Positions 1-9,148 are shown, counted from the first letter of the stretch. The stretch is DNA of 64,000 nucleotides from CAYPNF01 sp964411985 (GCA_964411985.1 CAYPNF010000001.1:62001-126000), one strand, 5' to 3'. Numbers and translations: made by a program. The notes: generated by a model from the letters alone, not told the origin.

Positions 1-98
1 CGCATGCCCGAGGCAGAATTCGGTTGAAACCGAGAAGCAATAACTTAGCATCTCCTCATCCCAAGCCGGCATTCCGGCATTACCGAACCAGAACGAAC

Positions 99-1157
99 AT
101 GAAAAGCTACCAGATCGCAGTCATCGGCGGAGACGGAACCGGACCTGAGGTCGTCCGCGAAGCCATCAAAGTCCTCGACGCAGCAGCCCAGAAATTCGCG
201 CTCAAGCTGGATTACACCTATTTCGACTTCGGTGGAGACCGCTATTTGCGCACCGGGGAAGTTCTCCCCGACAGCGCCATCCCGGAACTCCGGAAGTTTC
301 CCGCGATCCTCCTGGGAGCCATCGGGCATCCCGACGTTAAGCCGGGGATCCTGGAGAAGGGCATTCTCCTGCGCATGCGTTTCGAAATGGAGCAGTATAT
401 CAACCTGCGCCCTGTGAAACTGTACGACGAGCGTTTCTGTCCGTTGAAAGACAAGAAACCCGCAGACATCGATTTTGTGGTGGTTCGGGAGAACAATGAA
501 GGCCTCTACACGGGGAGTGGAGGTTTCGTGTTCAAAGGCACACCCAATGAAATCGCCGTCCAGGAGAGTATCAATACCCGTAGGGGTGTGGAACGTTGTC
601 TCCGGTACGCGTTTGAGTACACCCGGAAGCGCAACAAGGACAAGAAGCTCACACTCTGCGGCAAAACCAACGTGCTCACGTTCGCCTTCGACCTTTGGGA
701 ACGCACCTTCCATGAAATTGGCGCCCGCGACTTCTCGGACATTCAGCGTGACTACGCCCACGTCGACGCCACCACCATGTGGTTCGTCAAGAATCCTGAA
801 TGGTTCGATGTCATCGTCACGGACAACATGTTCGGCGACATCATCACCGACTTGGGGGCTATGATCCAGGGTGGTATGGGAATTGCCGCCGGCGGCAACA
901 TTAACCCGCAGGGCACCAGCATGTTCGAGCCCATCGGCGGCAGCGCACCCAAGTATACTGGACAGGGCGTGATTAACCCGATGGCGGCCATTTGTGCCGG
1001 CCAGATGATGTTGGATTTTCTCGGGGAGAGCCAGGCAGCCAGCGCGATCGAGCAAGCCGTCATCAAGGTCACCCGCGAGAAACTCAAGACCCTCGCCGCA
1101 GGCAAAATGGGCTACAGCACCTCGCAAGTGGGCGACCTCGTCGCCAGCAGTCTGTAA
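99..1157 (+). CDS. leuB: 3-isopropylmalate dehydrogenase-type decarboxylating dehydrogenase
   Basis: A 352-residue member of the isocitrate/isopropylmalate dehydrogenase family. It would oxidise and decarboxylate 3-isopropylmalate for leucine and, given the citramalate synthase gene 3.6 kb downstream, probably also 3-methylmalate for isoleucine. The N-terminal GGDGTGPEV nucleotide-fold entry, the metal/substrate segment DNMFGDIITD and the coenzyme loop GGSAPKYTG are all readable. The ATG at 99 is preferred because the protein then starts directly at the first beta strand (MKSYQIAVIGGDG); the frame is open 75 bases further upstream but that part looks unlike the family. In the coenzyme loop, Lys285-Tyr286 stand where NAD-linked LeuB usually has Asp-Ile; Lys-Tyr is the pattern of NADP-linked isocitrate dehydrogenases. 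A tartrate or homoisocitrate dehydrogenase is the main alternative. Confidence 0.85.
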   Translation: MKSYQIAVIGGDGTGPEVVREAIKVLDAAAQKFALKLDYTYFDFGGDRYLRTGEVLPDSAIPELRKFPAILLGAIGHPDVKPGILEKGILLRMRFEMEQYINLRPVKLYDERFCPLKDKKPADIDFVVVRENNEGLYTGSGGFVFKGTPNEIAVQESINTRRGVERCLRYAFEYTRKRNKDKKLTLCGKTNVLTFAFDLWERTFHEIGARDFSDIQRDYAHVDATTMWFVKNPEWFDVIVTDNMFGDIITDLGAMIQGGMGIAAGGNINPQGTSMFEPIGGSAPKYTGQGVINPMAAICAGQMMLDFLGESQAASAIEQAVIKVTREKLKTLAAGKMGYSTSQVGDLVASSL

Positions 1158-1194
1158 AGCAAGCGCTCAATTATCCCGGTGGTTCGTATTCCAG

Positions 1195-1222
1195 TGGCAG
1201 ACTATCTTCAGATGGTCTGGCT
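1195..1222. repeat. Palindromic repeat, copy 1
   Basis: A 28-base hairpin unit with the loop TTCA and arms based on CAGACTATC and GATGGTCTG. It shares 24 identical consecutive bases with copy 2, which lies 58 bases further on. The left outer arm has one change relative to copy 2 (TGG for TGC), so this copy pairs slightly less well. Confidence 0.75.
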
Positions 1223-1280
1223 GTCCGGGATGCGGACGGCCCAGCGGTCCGTCCCTACCACGAGAAGGGGCAGTTGTAGG

Positions 1281-1308
1281 TGCCAGACTATCTTCAGATG
1301 GTCTGGCA
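1281..1308. repeat. Palindromic repeat, copy 2
   Basis: Second copy of the 28-base hairpin: arms TGCCAGACTATC and GATGGTCTGGCA pair at 11 of 12 positions around the loop TTCA. The size and structure fit a REP-like extragenic palindrome. No transposase or RAYT-type gene is seen nearby. Confidence 0.75.
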
Positions 1309-1492
1309 CTTTGTTCAGTTACAGTTGGGCCCCTTTCTTCTTCACAATCGCCCCAAGATACCCCACCTTCGGCAAGGTCCGAATCCCGTCACCGGTAGAC
1401 CATCAGGATTGTGCATGAAACTGTTTGCTCTCCAGCCATCCGAGGCTCTTGCGTTTCGGAAAACGCCCACTCCCCTAAGCCGTAACAATTCA

Positions 1493-3316
1493 ATGAAGAA
1501 CAGGAGTCAGCGGAGACAGCAGAGATCGGGCTTGAGCGGTCTCACGATCGAGATGGACGTATCACTTTCACCGTCCAGTGAACGCTTGAACGGACCGCGA
1601 GGAGCGATTCTGACTCCGTCTGACGGCTCTGCTCTCTCTGCTGCCTCCTGTTCAACTGCATGGGCACGGCTAAGGCGGCTTGGGAGACTCCTCGCAACCG
1701 GGTGTTGCCTTTGGGGACTTGCCACCGCCCTCCTCGCCCAGGACCTCCTCGAAGGTCTGGCAAAAAACCACGAAGGCCGATCCAAACGGACCACTTCCAC
1801 CATGCGACAAGGGGAAGTCCGCCGGGGCGGAGCCGAGAAGAAGCTCAATCCAAAGGCCGATCCCCGCGGCGATCTGGATGAGGCCAGCAACTACGACAAC
1901 TTCACCGTCCCTCCCGGCGCGAAGCACACCCTCATGGAGGAGAAGGGGCCAGGCGTCATCACCCACATTTGGATCACTTTCCTGGGCCCTGAACCTCAGG
2001 ACTGGGCGCGGGAAGGCGCCGCTAACCACCAGGAATTGGTGCTTCGAATGTACTGGGATGGAGCAAAGAATCCCGCTGTCGAGGTCCCTCTTGGAGACTT
2101 CTTCGCCAATTCCTTCGGAAAACGCAGCGAGGTGATCAGCCTGCCGGTGATCGTCGAAGACGCAGACTCGTACAACTGTTACTGGAGGATGCCTTTCCGA
2201 AAGTCGGCGCGCATCGAAATCGAAAACCAAAGCACCAAGAATCTGGCCCTGCTCTACTACAATGTCGACTGGATTCAGCTGGATCGGCTTTCCAAGGACA
2301 CCCCCTATTTCTACGCCCGTTACCACCAGGAATACCCTGCGCAAAAGGGAAAGGACTACGTGGTACTGGATACGCAGGGAAGAGGGCACTATGTCGGCAC
2401 GGTGATGTCGGTACGCACGCGAAGTCCTTCATGGTTCGGGGAGGGCGACGAGAAGGTCTACATCGACGGGGAAGCAAAGCCCTCCATCTGGGGAACAGGC
2501 ACCGAGGATTACTTTCTCTCGGCGTGGGGGCTGAAGAAGACCCACACTCCCTATTTCGGGGTGCCGTATTTTGACCAATGGGGCATCGTGGGAGGCCACA
2601 CCAGCGCCTACCGCTGGCATCTGAACGATCCGTGGATCTTCAAGAAAGGCATCAAAGTCACGTTTGAACACTTTGGATGGATCTCCCCAGATGAGAATCC
2701 GGCGTTCAAGTCCACCAGCTGGAACGAACGAGAGGATGATTACTCCAGCGTGGCTTTCTGGTACCAAACCGGGGAACCCACGCCTGCGCCTCCGATCCCG
2801 CACGCTCGCGAGCGAACCCTTCCCAGCCTAGAGCGCATCATTGCTTATGCGCGTGATTTCGGAGGGGCAACGAATCACGGCCCCGGTGAGGTAACCGACC
2901 AGCAGTTGGAGCTTTACCCCGGAAAGCAATTGCTCTACATGCCCAAACAACCAGACGGCGCCTGGCTGGAAATCCCGTTTGAGGTGGCCAAGAAAGAGCC
3001 GCTTCGACTCCTGATCCAAGCCACGAAGGCGGACGACTTCGGCAAGTACCAAGCCTATCTCGATGGAACCAAACTCGGAGGCGTGCTGGACTTCTACAGT
3101 GCAACCCTGGCAACTCAGGAGTTTCACCTGCTCGATTTTTGGCCCGACCCCGGTGCTCACAGGCTCCGCTTGGAGTGCGTCGGAAAAAACCATCTCTCCG
3201 CCGGCTACTATTGCGGCCTCGAATCCGTGCGCCTGCGCGAACGTCGCCCCAGAGTCACGGAAATGGCCCATGAACGTGACAAGGATTGGCGCAAAGAACC
3301 CAAGCTCTATCAGTAA
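1493..3316 (+). CDS. DUF2961 (GH172-type) exported glycoside hydrolase-like protein
   Basis: Recognised by the DUF2961 hallmark GTGTEDYF (about residues 334-341 from the start used here) and by upstream strands such as ITHIWITF and EVPLGDFF. Characterised DUF2961 proteins form family GH172, which acts on fructofuranose or arabinofuranose linkages through paired glutamates; Glu338 is a candidate. A hydrophobic stretch ending ALLAQ (about residues 66-85) looks like a signal peptide. The approximately 60 residues before it are encoded by a foldback repeat, so the true start is uncertain: ATG 1493, ATG 1553 or a non-ATG start near 1660 are all possible. A C-terminal beta domain follows the catalytic region. 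No operon partner is evident; pfk follows after 54 bases. The substrate is unknown. Confidence 0.75.
   Translation: MKNRSQRRQQRSGLSGLTIEMDVSLSPSSERLNGPRGAILTPSDGSALSAASCSTAWARLRRLGRLLATGCCLWGLATALLAQDLLEGLAKNHEGRSKRTTSTMRQGEVRRGGAEKKLNPKADPRGDLDEASNYDNFTVPPGAKHTLMEEKGPGVITHIWITFLGPEPQDWAREGAANHQELVLRMYWDGAKNPAVEVPLGDFFANSFGKRSEVISLPVIVEDADSYNCYWRMPFRKSARIEIENQSTKNLALLYYNVDWIQLDRLSKDTPYFYARYHQEYPAQKGKDYVVLDTQGRGHYVGTVMSVRTRSPSWFGEGDEKVYIDGEAKPSIWGTGTEDYFLSAWGLKKTHTPYFGVPYFDQWGIVGGHTSAYRWHLNDPWIFKKGIKVTFEHFGWISPDENPAFKSTSWNEREDDYSSVAFWYQTGEPTPAPPIPHARERTLPSLERIIAYARDFGGATNHGPGEVTDQQLELYPGKQLLYMPKQPDGAWLEIPFEVAKKEPLRLLIQATKADDFGKYQAYLDGTKLGGVLDFYSATLATQEFHLLDFWPDPGAHRLRLECVGKNHLSAGYYCGLESVRLRERRPRVTEMAHERDKDWRKEPKLYQ
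1498..1653. repeat. 156-bp foldback element with 27-bp terminal arms
   Basis: The left arm (1498-1524, beginning GAACAGGAGTCAGC) and the right arm (1627-1653, ending GCTGCCTCCTGTTC) are imperfect inverted repeats, matching at about 22 of 27 positions. Smaller nested pairs lie inside: GCGGTC with GACCGC, and TGGACG with CGTCCA. The layout resembles a non-autonomous MITE-like element. It sits across the 5' end of the DUF2961 reading frame and does not interrupt it. Confidence 0.65.
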
Positions 3317-3370
3317 GACAAAGTCCGCCTGCCGCGAAATCAACTCTCCATTGTCTGCCCTTACAAAATC

Positions 3371-4630
3371 ATGAATATTCAAACCCTTGGCCCCTGCAAA
3401 TTCCCCTCGCCCTACTCCCGCACCGTCAGCGATGAGATCCGGATTCCGTCCGTCGTTGAAACCGTGTCCGGGCAGCCCGTTTCCGCTCCGCAATGGTTCG
3501 AAAAAGCAGGTCCGCGCGAGCGCCTCTTCTTCGATGCCACGAACACACGCGCGGGAATTGTGACCTGCGGCGGCCTCTGCCCCGGCCTGAACAATGTCAT
3601 CCGGTCCCTGTTTCTCGAACTGCACCACCGCTACGGAGTCCGTGAAGTGCTCGGCTTCCGCGACGGCTATGGGGGGCTCGACCCCGCTCGTTGCCGCGAA
3701 CCGATCCTGCTCACACCTGACTTCGTGGATGACATCCATCGCGAGGGTGGGACTGTGCTCGGATCCTCCCGCGGCCCGGTGGACACCACAATCGCCGTGG
3801 ATAACCTCGTGAAGCGCGGAATCAATATTCTCTTCACGGTGGGCGGGGATGGTACCCAACGGGGGGGCCGGGACCTGTTCCTCGAGGCTCAAAAACGAGG
3901 CCACGCACTCTCGGTGGTGGGTGTCCCGAAGACCATCGACAATGATGTGGCGTATGTCTCCCGCACTTTTGGTTACTTCACTGCGGTGGAGGAGGCAGCC
4001 AAAGTTCTCAACTGCGCCCATGTCGAGGCTCGAAGCGTCCCCAATGGGATCAGCATTGTCAAACTCATGGGCCGCCATGCGGGATTTGTCGCCGCCGGTG
4101 CCACCGTCGCCAGCCAGGACGTCAACTTCTGCCTCGTCCCCGAAGTACCCTTCACGCTCGACACGCCGGGGGGATTCCTCCCGGCGCTCCGCCAGCGCAT
4201 GCTCAAGCGTGGACACGCGCTGATCGTCATTGCCGAAGGAGCCGGGCAGAATCTGCTCCAAAGCAGCACAGAGCGCGACGCCTCAGGAAATGCCAAACTG
4301 GCCGATATCGGGCTCTTCCTCCGCGAAAAGGTGGAGGCCTATTTCAAAGCCCAAAAGATCTCCGTCACCGTGCGCTACTTCGATCCCAGCTACATCATCC
4401 GAAGCGTTCCGGCCGACGCTGAGGACGCGATCCTCTGCGACCTCTATGCCCGTAACGCCGTCCACGCGGCGATGGCGGGGAAAACGGGCCTCGTGATCGG
4501 CTACCTGCATAACGAGTTCATCCATGTCCCCATTGAACTACTCTCCACTCAGCAGAAACGCCTGAGCCCCGAGGGCATGGCGTGGAATGCGGCCCTCGCG
4601 GCCACAGGCCAACCAGACCGGTTCGAATGA
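3371..4630 (+). CDS. pfkA: 6-phosphofructokinase, plant/trypanosome-type
   Basis: Phosphorylates fructose 6-phosphate to the 1,6-bisphosphate in glycolysis; cytosolic, 419 residues. Visible motifs are GGLCPGLN near residue 75, GGDGTQ (158-163), PKTIDND (186-192) and MGRHAGFVAA. The second glycine of GGDGT is typical of ATP users, whereas the Lys in PKTIDND also occurs in pyrophosphate-dependent enzymes. The combination of the two is found in plant and trypanosome ATP-dependent PFKs, so ATP is favoured. The N-terminal extension of about 60 residues before the first motif also fits that clade. The ATG at 3371 follows the DUF2961 stop by 54 bases. A hairpin terminator follows the gene. Confidence 0.9.
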   Translation: MNIQTLGPCKFPSPYSRTVSDEIRIPSVVETVSGQPVSAPQWFEKAGPRERLFFDATNTRAGIVTCGGLCPGLNNVIRSLFLELHHRYGVREVLGFRDGYGGLDPARCREPILLTPDFVDDIHREGGTVLGSSRGPVDTTIAVDNLVKRGINILFTVGGDGTQRGGRDLFLEAQKRGHALSVVGVPKTIDNDVAYVSRTFGYFTAVEEAAKVLNCAHVEARSVPNGISIVKLMGRHAGFVAAGATVASQDVNFCLVPEVPFTLDTPGGFLPALRQRMLKRGHALIVIAEGAGQNLLQSSTERDASGNAKLADIGLFLREKVEAYFKAQKISVTVRYFDPSYIIRSVPADAEDAILCDLYARNAVHAAMAGKTGLVIGYLHNEFIHVPIELLSTQQKRLSPEGMAWNAALAATGQPDRFE

Positions 4631-4661
4631 GCGATTCGATCACAACCCACCCCCAAGGTAG

Positions 4662-4699
4662 GCCGCTCCTCGCCGAGGGGCGGCTCTCCCTGTCTTTTT
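4662..4699 (+). terminator. Rho-independent terminator after pfk
   Basis: Stem GCCGCTCCTC (4662-4671) pairs with GAGGGGCGGC (4675-4684), with one G-T pair and loop GCC. A T-rich tract ending in five T residues (4695-4699) follows on the plus strand. Confidence 0.65.
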
Positions 4700-4801
4700 C
4701 ACTCCGCCAAGCCCATCCACACAAGGTTTCTGCTGTCTGGGAAAGAGCTAGCCTTACTCTGGCAGCTGCGGTATGCTAAACACTCCGTTTATACGGGTTT
4801 T

Positions 4802-6361
4802 ATGCGACCAGAAGTTGAGATCTACGACACGACCCTGCGCGATGGCAGTCAGGGAGAAGGCATCAGTTTTTCCGCAGCTGATAAGCTGAGGATTGCCGAA
4901 CGCCTGGACGCGTTCGGGGTCCACTACATCGAAGGCGGCTGGCCAGGGTCGAATCCAAAGGACATGGAGTTCTTTGCCCTTGCTCAGAAACGCAGATTCC
5001 GCAATGCCAAGCTGGCCGCATTCGGCTCCACCCGCCGCAAGAACGTCGCGGTCGAGTTGGATGACCAGGTGCGCCTCCTGCTGGAAGCGGAAACGCCTGT
5101 CATCACGATTTTTGGGAAGACTTGGTCTCTCCACGTCCGGGAAGCCTTGCGCACCACTCCCGAGGAAAACCTGGGGATGATCGGCGACACCGTACGATAC
5201 CTGAAGGACCATGGAAAGGTGGTGGTCTATGATGCGGAGCATTGCTTTGACGGCTACAAAGAGGACCCTGAGTATGCAGTGGCGACTTGGCTAGCGGCCG
5301 AGAAGGCGGGGGCCGACTACGTAGTGCTGTGCGACACCAACGGTGGTTCGCTTCCCGACGACGTCGAGGAAATCGTCACGCTGGCGAGGACAAAACTCCG
5401 GATACCGGTGGGAATCCACCCTCACAACGATATCGGGTTGGGGGTCGCTAACGCCATCGCCGCCGTCAACGCGGGAGCAACTCACGTGCAAGGAACCATA
5501 AACGGGTACGGCGAGCGCACCGGCAACGCCAACCTGACTTCCATCATCCCCATTCTCGCCCTGAAAATGGGGAAGCGCACCGTGCCCGCCAAATCGCTTC
5601 CCAAATTACGCGAACTCTCCCAGTTCGTGGATGAAATCGCCAACGTACGCCATGATGCCCGCCAACCCTGGGTAGGTTCCACGGCATTCGCCCACAAGGG
5701 CGGGATCCACGTCAGCGCCGTTCAGAAGACGCCCAAAACCTACGAGCATATCGACCCCACAGCCGTCGGTAACGTCCGCAGGGTCCTGATCAGCGACCTA
5801 GCGGGACGCAGCAACATTCTTTTCAAGGCCCAGGAACTGGGTTTCGACCTCAGCGGGGATACACCGGAACTGAAGGGGATCCTCGCGCGCATCAAGGAGC
5901 TCGAGCACGAGGGCTATGAATTCGAGGCCGCAGACGCCTCCATGGCCCTGATGATCCGGAAGATCATCAAACACCAAGAACCTCCCTTTCTCGTGGACGT
6001 TTATCACGTTTCCATGCGCCGCGACGGCCAGAACTCCATCTGCGAAGCCACCGTGAAAGTCCGGGTGGGCAGAGAGGTGGCCCATACGGTCGCCGAAGGC
6101 GACGGCCCAGTGAACGCCCTTGACTCCGCCCTGCGAGCCGCCTTGGGCGGGTTCTATCCACAGTTGCGCAAAGTGCGGCTGACCGACTACAAGGTGCGCA
6201 TCATCGACACCACGACGGGAACCGCGGCCAAAACACGCGTGCTCATCCAAAGCAGCGACGGCCGCAAGGAGTGGGGAACAGTGGGGGTTAACGAGAACAT
6301 CATCGTGGCCAGTCTCCAGGCGCTCACCGACAGCATTGAGTATGCCCTGATGCAGAAGTGA
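4802..6361 (+). CDS. cimA: (R)-citramalate synthase
   Basis: Condenses pyruvate with acetyl-CoA to citramalate, the first step of the threonine-independent isoleucine route; 519 residues, as usual for this family. The HMGL-like TIM barrel begins with DTTLRDGSQGEG (residue 9 onward) and carries the metal-binding HPHND at 206-210 and the NGYGERTGNA loop. The C-terminal 150 residues form a LeuA-type regulatory domain, so feedback inhibition by isoleucine is likely from family knowledge. The long acyl-CoA barrel with DTTLRDGSQGEG and the GGWPGSNPKD segment separate it from 2-isopropylmalate synthase and homocitrate synthase. The same-strand LeuB-type gene upstream can supply the third step of the pathway; leuCD is not in the window. 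Confidence 0.92.
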   Translation: MRPEVEIYDTTLRDGSQGEGISFSAADKLRIAERLDAFGVHYIEGGWPGSNPKDMEFFALAQKRRFRNAKLAAFGSTRRKNVAVELDDQVRLLLEAETPVITIFGKTWSLHVREALRTTPEENLGMIGDTVRYLKDHGKVVVYDAEHCFDGYKEDPEYAVATWLAAEKAGADYVVLCDTNGGSLPDDVEEIVTLARTKLRIPVGIHPHNDIGLGVANAIAAVNAGATHVQGTINGYGERTGNANLTSIIPILALKMGKRTVPAKSLPKLRELSQFVDEIANVRHDARQPWVGSTAFAHKGGIHVSAVQKTPKTYEHIDPTAVGNVRRVLISDLAGRSNILFKAQELGFDLSGDTPELKGILARIKELEHEGYEFEAADASMALMIRKIIKHQEPPFLVDVYHVSMRRDGQNSICEATVKVRVGREVAHTVAEGDGPVNALDSALRAALGGFYPQLRKVRLTDYKVRIIDTTTGTAAKTRVLIQSSDGRKEWGTVGVNENIIVASLQALTDSIEYALMQK

Positions 6362-6397
6362 GGCACCTCATTCCGCCATCCCCTTGATCGCTTTTTT

Positions 6398-9079
6398 ATG
6401 CCCGAGATTCCCAAAGCTTACGAACCGCAAGCCGTGGAAGCCCAATGGTACCAGTTTTGGCTGGACCAGAAGTGCTTCGTGGCCGATCCGCAATCCTCCA
6501 AGCCCGCTTACTCCATTGTCATCCCTCCGCCCAACGTAACGGGGGTGCTGACCTTGGGGCATGTCCTGAACAATACCATTCAGGACATCCTGGCCCGCAA
6601 AGCCCGCATGGAGGGCAAAGAAGTGCTCTGGCTGCCCGGCACCGACCACGCCGGCATCGCCACCCAGGCGGTCGTGGAAAAGTCCCTTAAGAAACAGGGC
6701 CTGATCCGTCATCGCGATGACCTGGGTCGCGAGAAGTTCCTGGAAAAGGTGTGGGAATGGAAAGAGAAGCACGGCGGCATCATCATTCAGCAGCTGAAGA
6801 AGCTGGGAGCCTCCTGTGATTGGGGCCGCGAACGCTTCACCATGGACCCAGCCTACTCCCGCTGCGTCCAGGAGGTATTCGTGGATCTCCACGCCAAAGG
6901 CCTCATCTATCGCGGCAAACGCATGGTCAACTGGGATCCCGCCGCCCGTACGGCCCTCTCTGACGAGGAAGTGATCATGACCGAGGAGAAGGGTAGCCTC
7001 TGGCACTTCAAATACCCGCTCCTGGACGAGAAGGGGCAACCGCAACGCGACCAATTTCTCGTGGTCGCCACCACCCGCCCTGAGACCATGCTCGGCGATG
7101 AAGCGGTCGCCGTTCATCCCGAGGACGAGCGTTACAAGCACCTGATCGGTCACAAAGTGCTCCTGCCTCTGGTTGAAAAGCACATCCCCGTCATTGGCGA
7201 CAGCGTGGTCGACATGAAGTTCGGCACGGGTTGCGTGAAAGTCACCCCGGCCCACGACCCAGCCGACTACGAGATGGCGGTTCGCCATCAACTCCCCTTC
7301 ACGGTCGTGATTGCCGCGGATGGCAGGATGACCGAAGTGGCAGGTGAGGACTTTGAAGGGCTTGACCGCTTTGAAGCGCGCAAAGCCGTCCTGGAAGAGT
7401 TGGAGGAGCAAGGCTTCCTGCTCAAGACTGAGCCCTACACGCACAACGTCGGCTACAGCGAACGCAGCCATGTCCCTATTGAACCCTACTTGAGCGAACA
7501 GTGGTTCCTGCGGTATCCCGCCGTCCCCGCGTCGGCCTCAGCCGTGGAGAAATCGGATATCCGCTTTTTCCCCGATCGCTGGGCCAAGACCTATGGCCAC
7601 TGGATGACTAATATCAAGGACTGGTGCATCTCACGTCAGCTCTGGTGGGGTCATCGCATTCCTGTCTGGTACCACAAGGAGACCAAGGCCATCCACTGCT
7701 CGGTCGATGCGCCTGCAGACCCGCAGAACTGGGAGCAGGATCCAGACGTCCTGGACACTTGGTTCAGTTCCTGGCTCTGGCCCTTCGCCACCATGGGATG
7801 GCCTGAGGAAAACCCCACCCTCCGGAGGTTTTACCCGACCACCGACCTGGTCACGGGTCCGGACATCATTTTCTTCTGGGTGGCCCGCATGATTATGGCG
7901 GGCTACGAGTACATGGGGCAGAAACCCTTCGCCAACGTGTACTTCACGGGCATCATCCGAGACAAGCTGGGACGCAAGATGTCCAAGAGTCTCGGCAATT
8001 CTCCTGACCCGCTCGACCTCATCGCCAAGTTTGGTGCCGACGCCCTCCGGTTCGGGGTGATGCGTTCCGCTCCGCTGGGTCAGGACGTGCTGTATGATGA
8101 TCAGCAGGTGGAGTTGGGACGCAATTTCTGCAACAAGCTCTGGAATGCTTGCCGCTTCCGTCAAATGCAGGGCGGCGAGTACGAAGGCGAGATTCACCCG
8201 GCCCTCCTGAACGCTGATGATAAATGGATCCTGCTCCGGCTGGACCAGGCCATCCGGGAGGTCGACGAGGCGTTCCGACAGTACCGTTTCACGGATGCCA
8301 CGCAGACGCTCTACCGCTTCTTCTGGAACGAGTATTGCGATTGGTACATCGAGGCCAGCAAAGCGGTGTTCCAAGGGACTGACGCCGCATCCAAGGCGAA
8401 CACGCTCGCTGTGATCGACTTCGTCCTCTCGCACACACTCCGGCTCTTTCACCCCTTCATTCCCTTCATCACGGAAGAACTGTGGCACGGTCTTGGTTTC
8501 ACCCAGGATTTGCCAGCGGACCAGGGCGGCAAGACCATTATGTACGCCCACTGGCCCAAGCCCTTCGACGAGGAGTTCAAGCAGAACTATGTTCTGGATG
8601 AATCCGACGAGAAAACTGCGGCTGCCAAGTACGAACTGGTGGGCCTGGGACGCGACCTGCGGAGGCAATGCAACATTCCGGCGAACAAGAAGGTCTCTTT
8701 CGTCCTCAAACCAGCAGGGAACCCCTCCACTCGCGACGCCGAGGTCATCCGCCTACTCTTGAATGCGGAGAGGCTCGACATCGACCCAGCCTACCAACCG
8801 GTCAAGGGCACCCCCGTCGTCGCCAACCTTCTGGGTGAGCTATTCATGCCCACCACCGGCTTGATTGATGTGGTCGCCGAAAAGGCCCGCATCCAAAAGG
8901 AACTGGACCGGATTCGAGGCGAAATCGCCAAGGTGCAGCAGAAGCTGAGTAACCCCAGCTTTGTCCAGAAGGTCCCACCCCAAGTTCTGGCCGAACACGA
9001 ACAACGCCTGGCCGACTGGCAGGCGAAAGAGAAGCAGGCCCTGACCCTACTGGAGAATCTGCCGTCAGATCGGGAGTGA
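6398..9079 (+). CDS. valS: Valyl-tRNA synthetase
   Basis: Charges tRNA-Val; class Ia synthetase of 893 residues. The HIGH-equivalent TLGH is at residues 52-55 after PPPNVTG, and KMSKS is at 527-531. The editing (CP1) domain lies between them, and ISRQLWWGHRIPVW is the conserved valyl/isoleucyl core segment. The C-terminus is the tRNA-binding coiled coil, rich in Lys, Glu and Gln, starting around residue 830. The GTDHAGIATQ motif supports valine over isoleucine specificity. It begins 36 bases after cimA on the same strand and converges with the following ATPase gene. Confidence 0.96.
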   Translation: MPEIPKAYEPQAVEAQWYQFWLDQKCFVADPQSSKPAYSIVIPPPNVTGVLTLGHVLNNTIQDILARKARMEGKEVLWLPGTDHAGIATQAVVEKSLKKQGLIRHRDDLGREKFLEKVWEWKEKHGGIIIQQLKKLGASCDWGRERFTMDPAYSRCVQEVFVDLHAKGLIYRGKRMVNWDPAARTALSDEEVIMTEEKGSLWHFKYPLLDEKGQPQRDQFLVVATTRPETMLGDEAVAVHPEDERYKHLIGHKVLLPLVEKHIPVIGDSVVDMKFGTGCVKVTPAHDPADYEMAVRHQLPFTVVIAADGRMTEVAGEDFEGLDRFEARKAVLEELEEQGFLLKTEPYTHNVGYSERSHVPIEPYLSEQWFLRYPAVPASASAVEKSDIRFFPDRWAKTYGHWMTNIKDWCISRQLWWGHRIPVWYHKETKAIHCSVDAPADPQNWEQDPDVLDTWFSSWLWPFATMGWPEENPTLRRFYPTTDLVTGPDIIFFWVARMIMAGYEYMGQKPFANVYFTGIIRDKLGRKMSKSLGNSPDPLDLIAKFGADALRFGVMRSAPLGQDVLYDDQQVELGRNFCNKLWNACRFRQMQGGEYEGEIHPALLNADDKWILLRLDQAIREVDEAFRQYRFTDATQTLYRFFWNEYCDWYIEASKAVFQGTDAASKANTLAVIDFVLSHTLRLFHPFIPFITEELWHGLGFTQDLPADQGGKTIMYAHWPKPFDEEFKQNYVLDESDEKTAAAKYELVGLGRDLRRQCNIPANKKVSFVLKPAGNPSTRDAEVIRLLLNAERLDIDPAYQPVKGTPVVANLLGELFMPTTGLIDVVAEKARIQKELDRIRGEIAKVQQKLSNPSFVQKVPPQVLAEHEQRLADWQAKEKQALTLLENLPSDRE

Positions 9080-9148
9080 GCGATCCAAGAGCGCCGCGTA
9101 GATTCACAATGACGTGCTAGAAACGAGGGTGCAGGCCCTTTGGATCAA

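Larger units (their letters stand above)
1158..1492. other. 335-bp intergenic stretch holding two hairpin repeats
   Basis: Non-coding gap between leuB and the DUF2961 gene. Short open frames run through it, but their translations follow the repeat copies and resemble nothing. Besides the two hairpin repeats listed separately it contains a GGACGG/CCGTCC inverted pair around 1232-1252. No promoter could be picked with confidence. Confidence 0.6.

Noticed and set aside
1..27. Possible last codons of an upstream gene (frame ending AEFG and a stop)
   Set aside because: Only eight codons are visible; it cannot be told from a chance reading.
45..1127. Long open frame antisense to leuB
   Set aside because: A mirror of a conserved gene in GC-rich DNA; the translation has no recognisable motif.
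2828..4261. 477-codon antisense frame over the DUF2961 gene and pfk
   Set aside because: It spans two clear genes on the other strand and resembles nothing.
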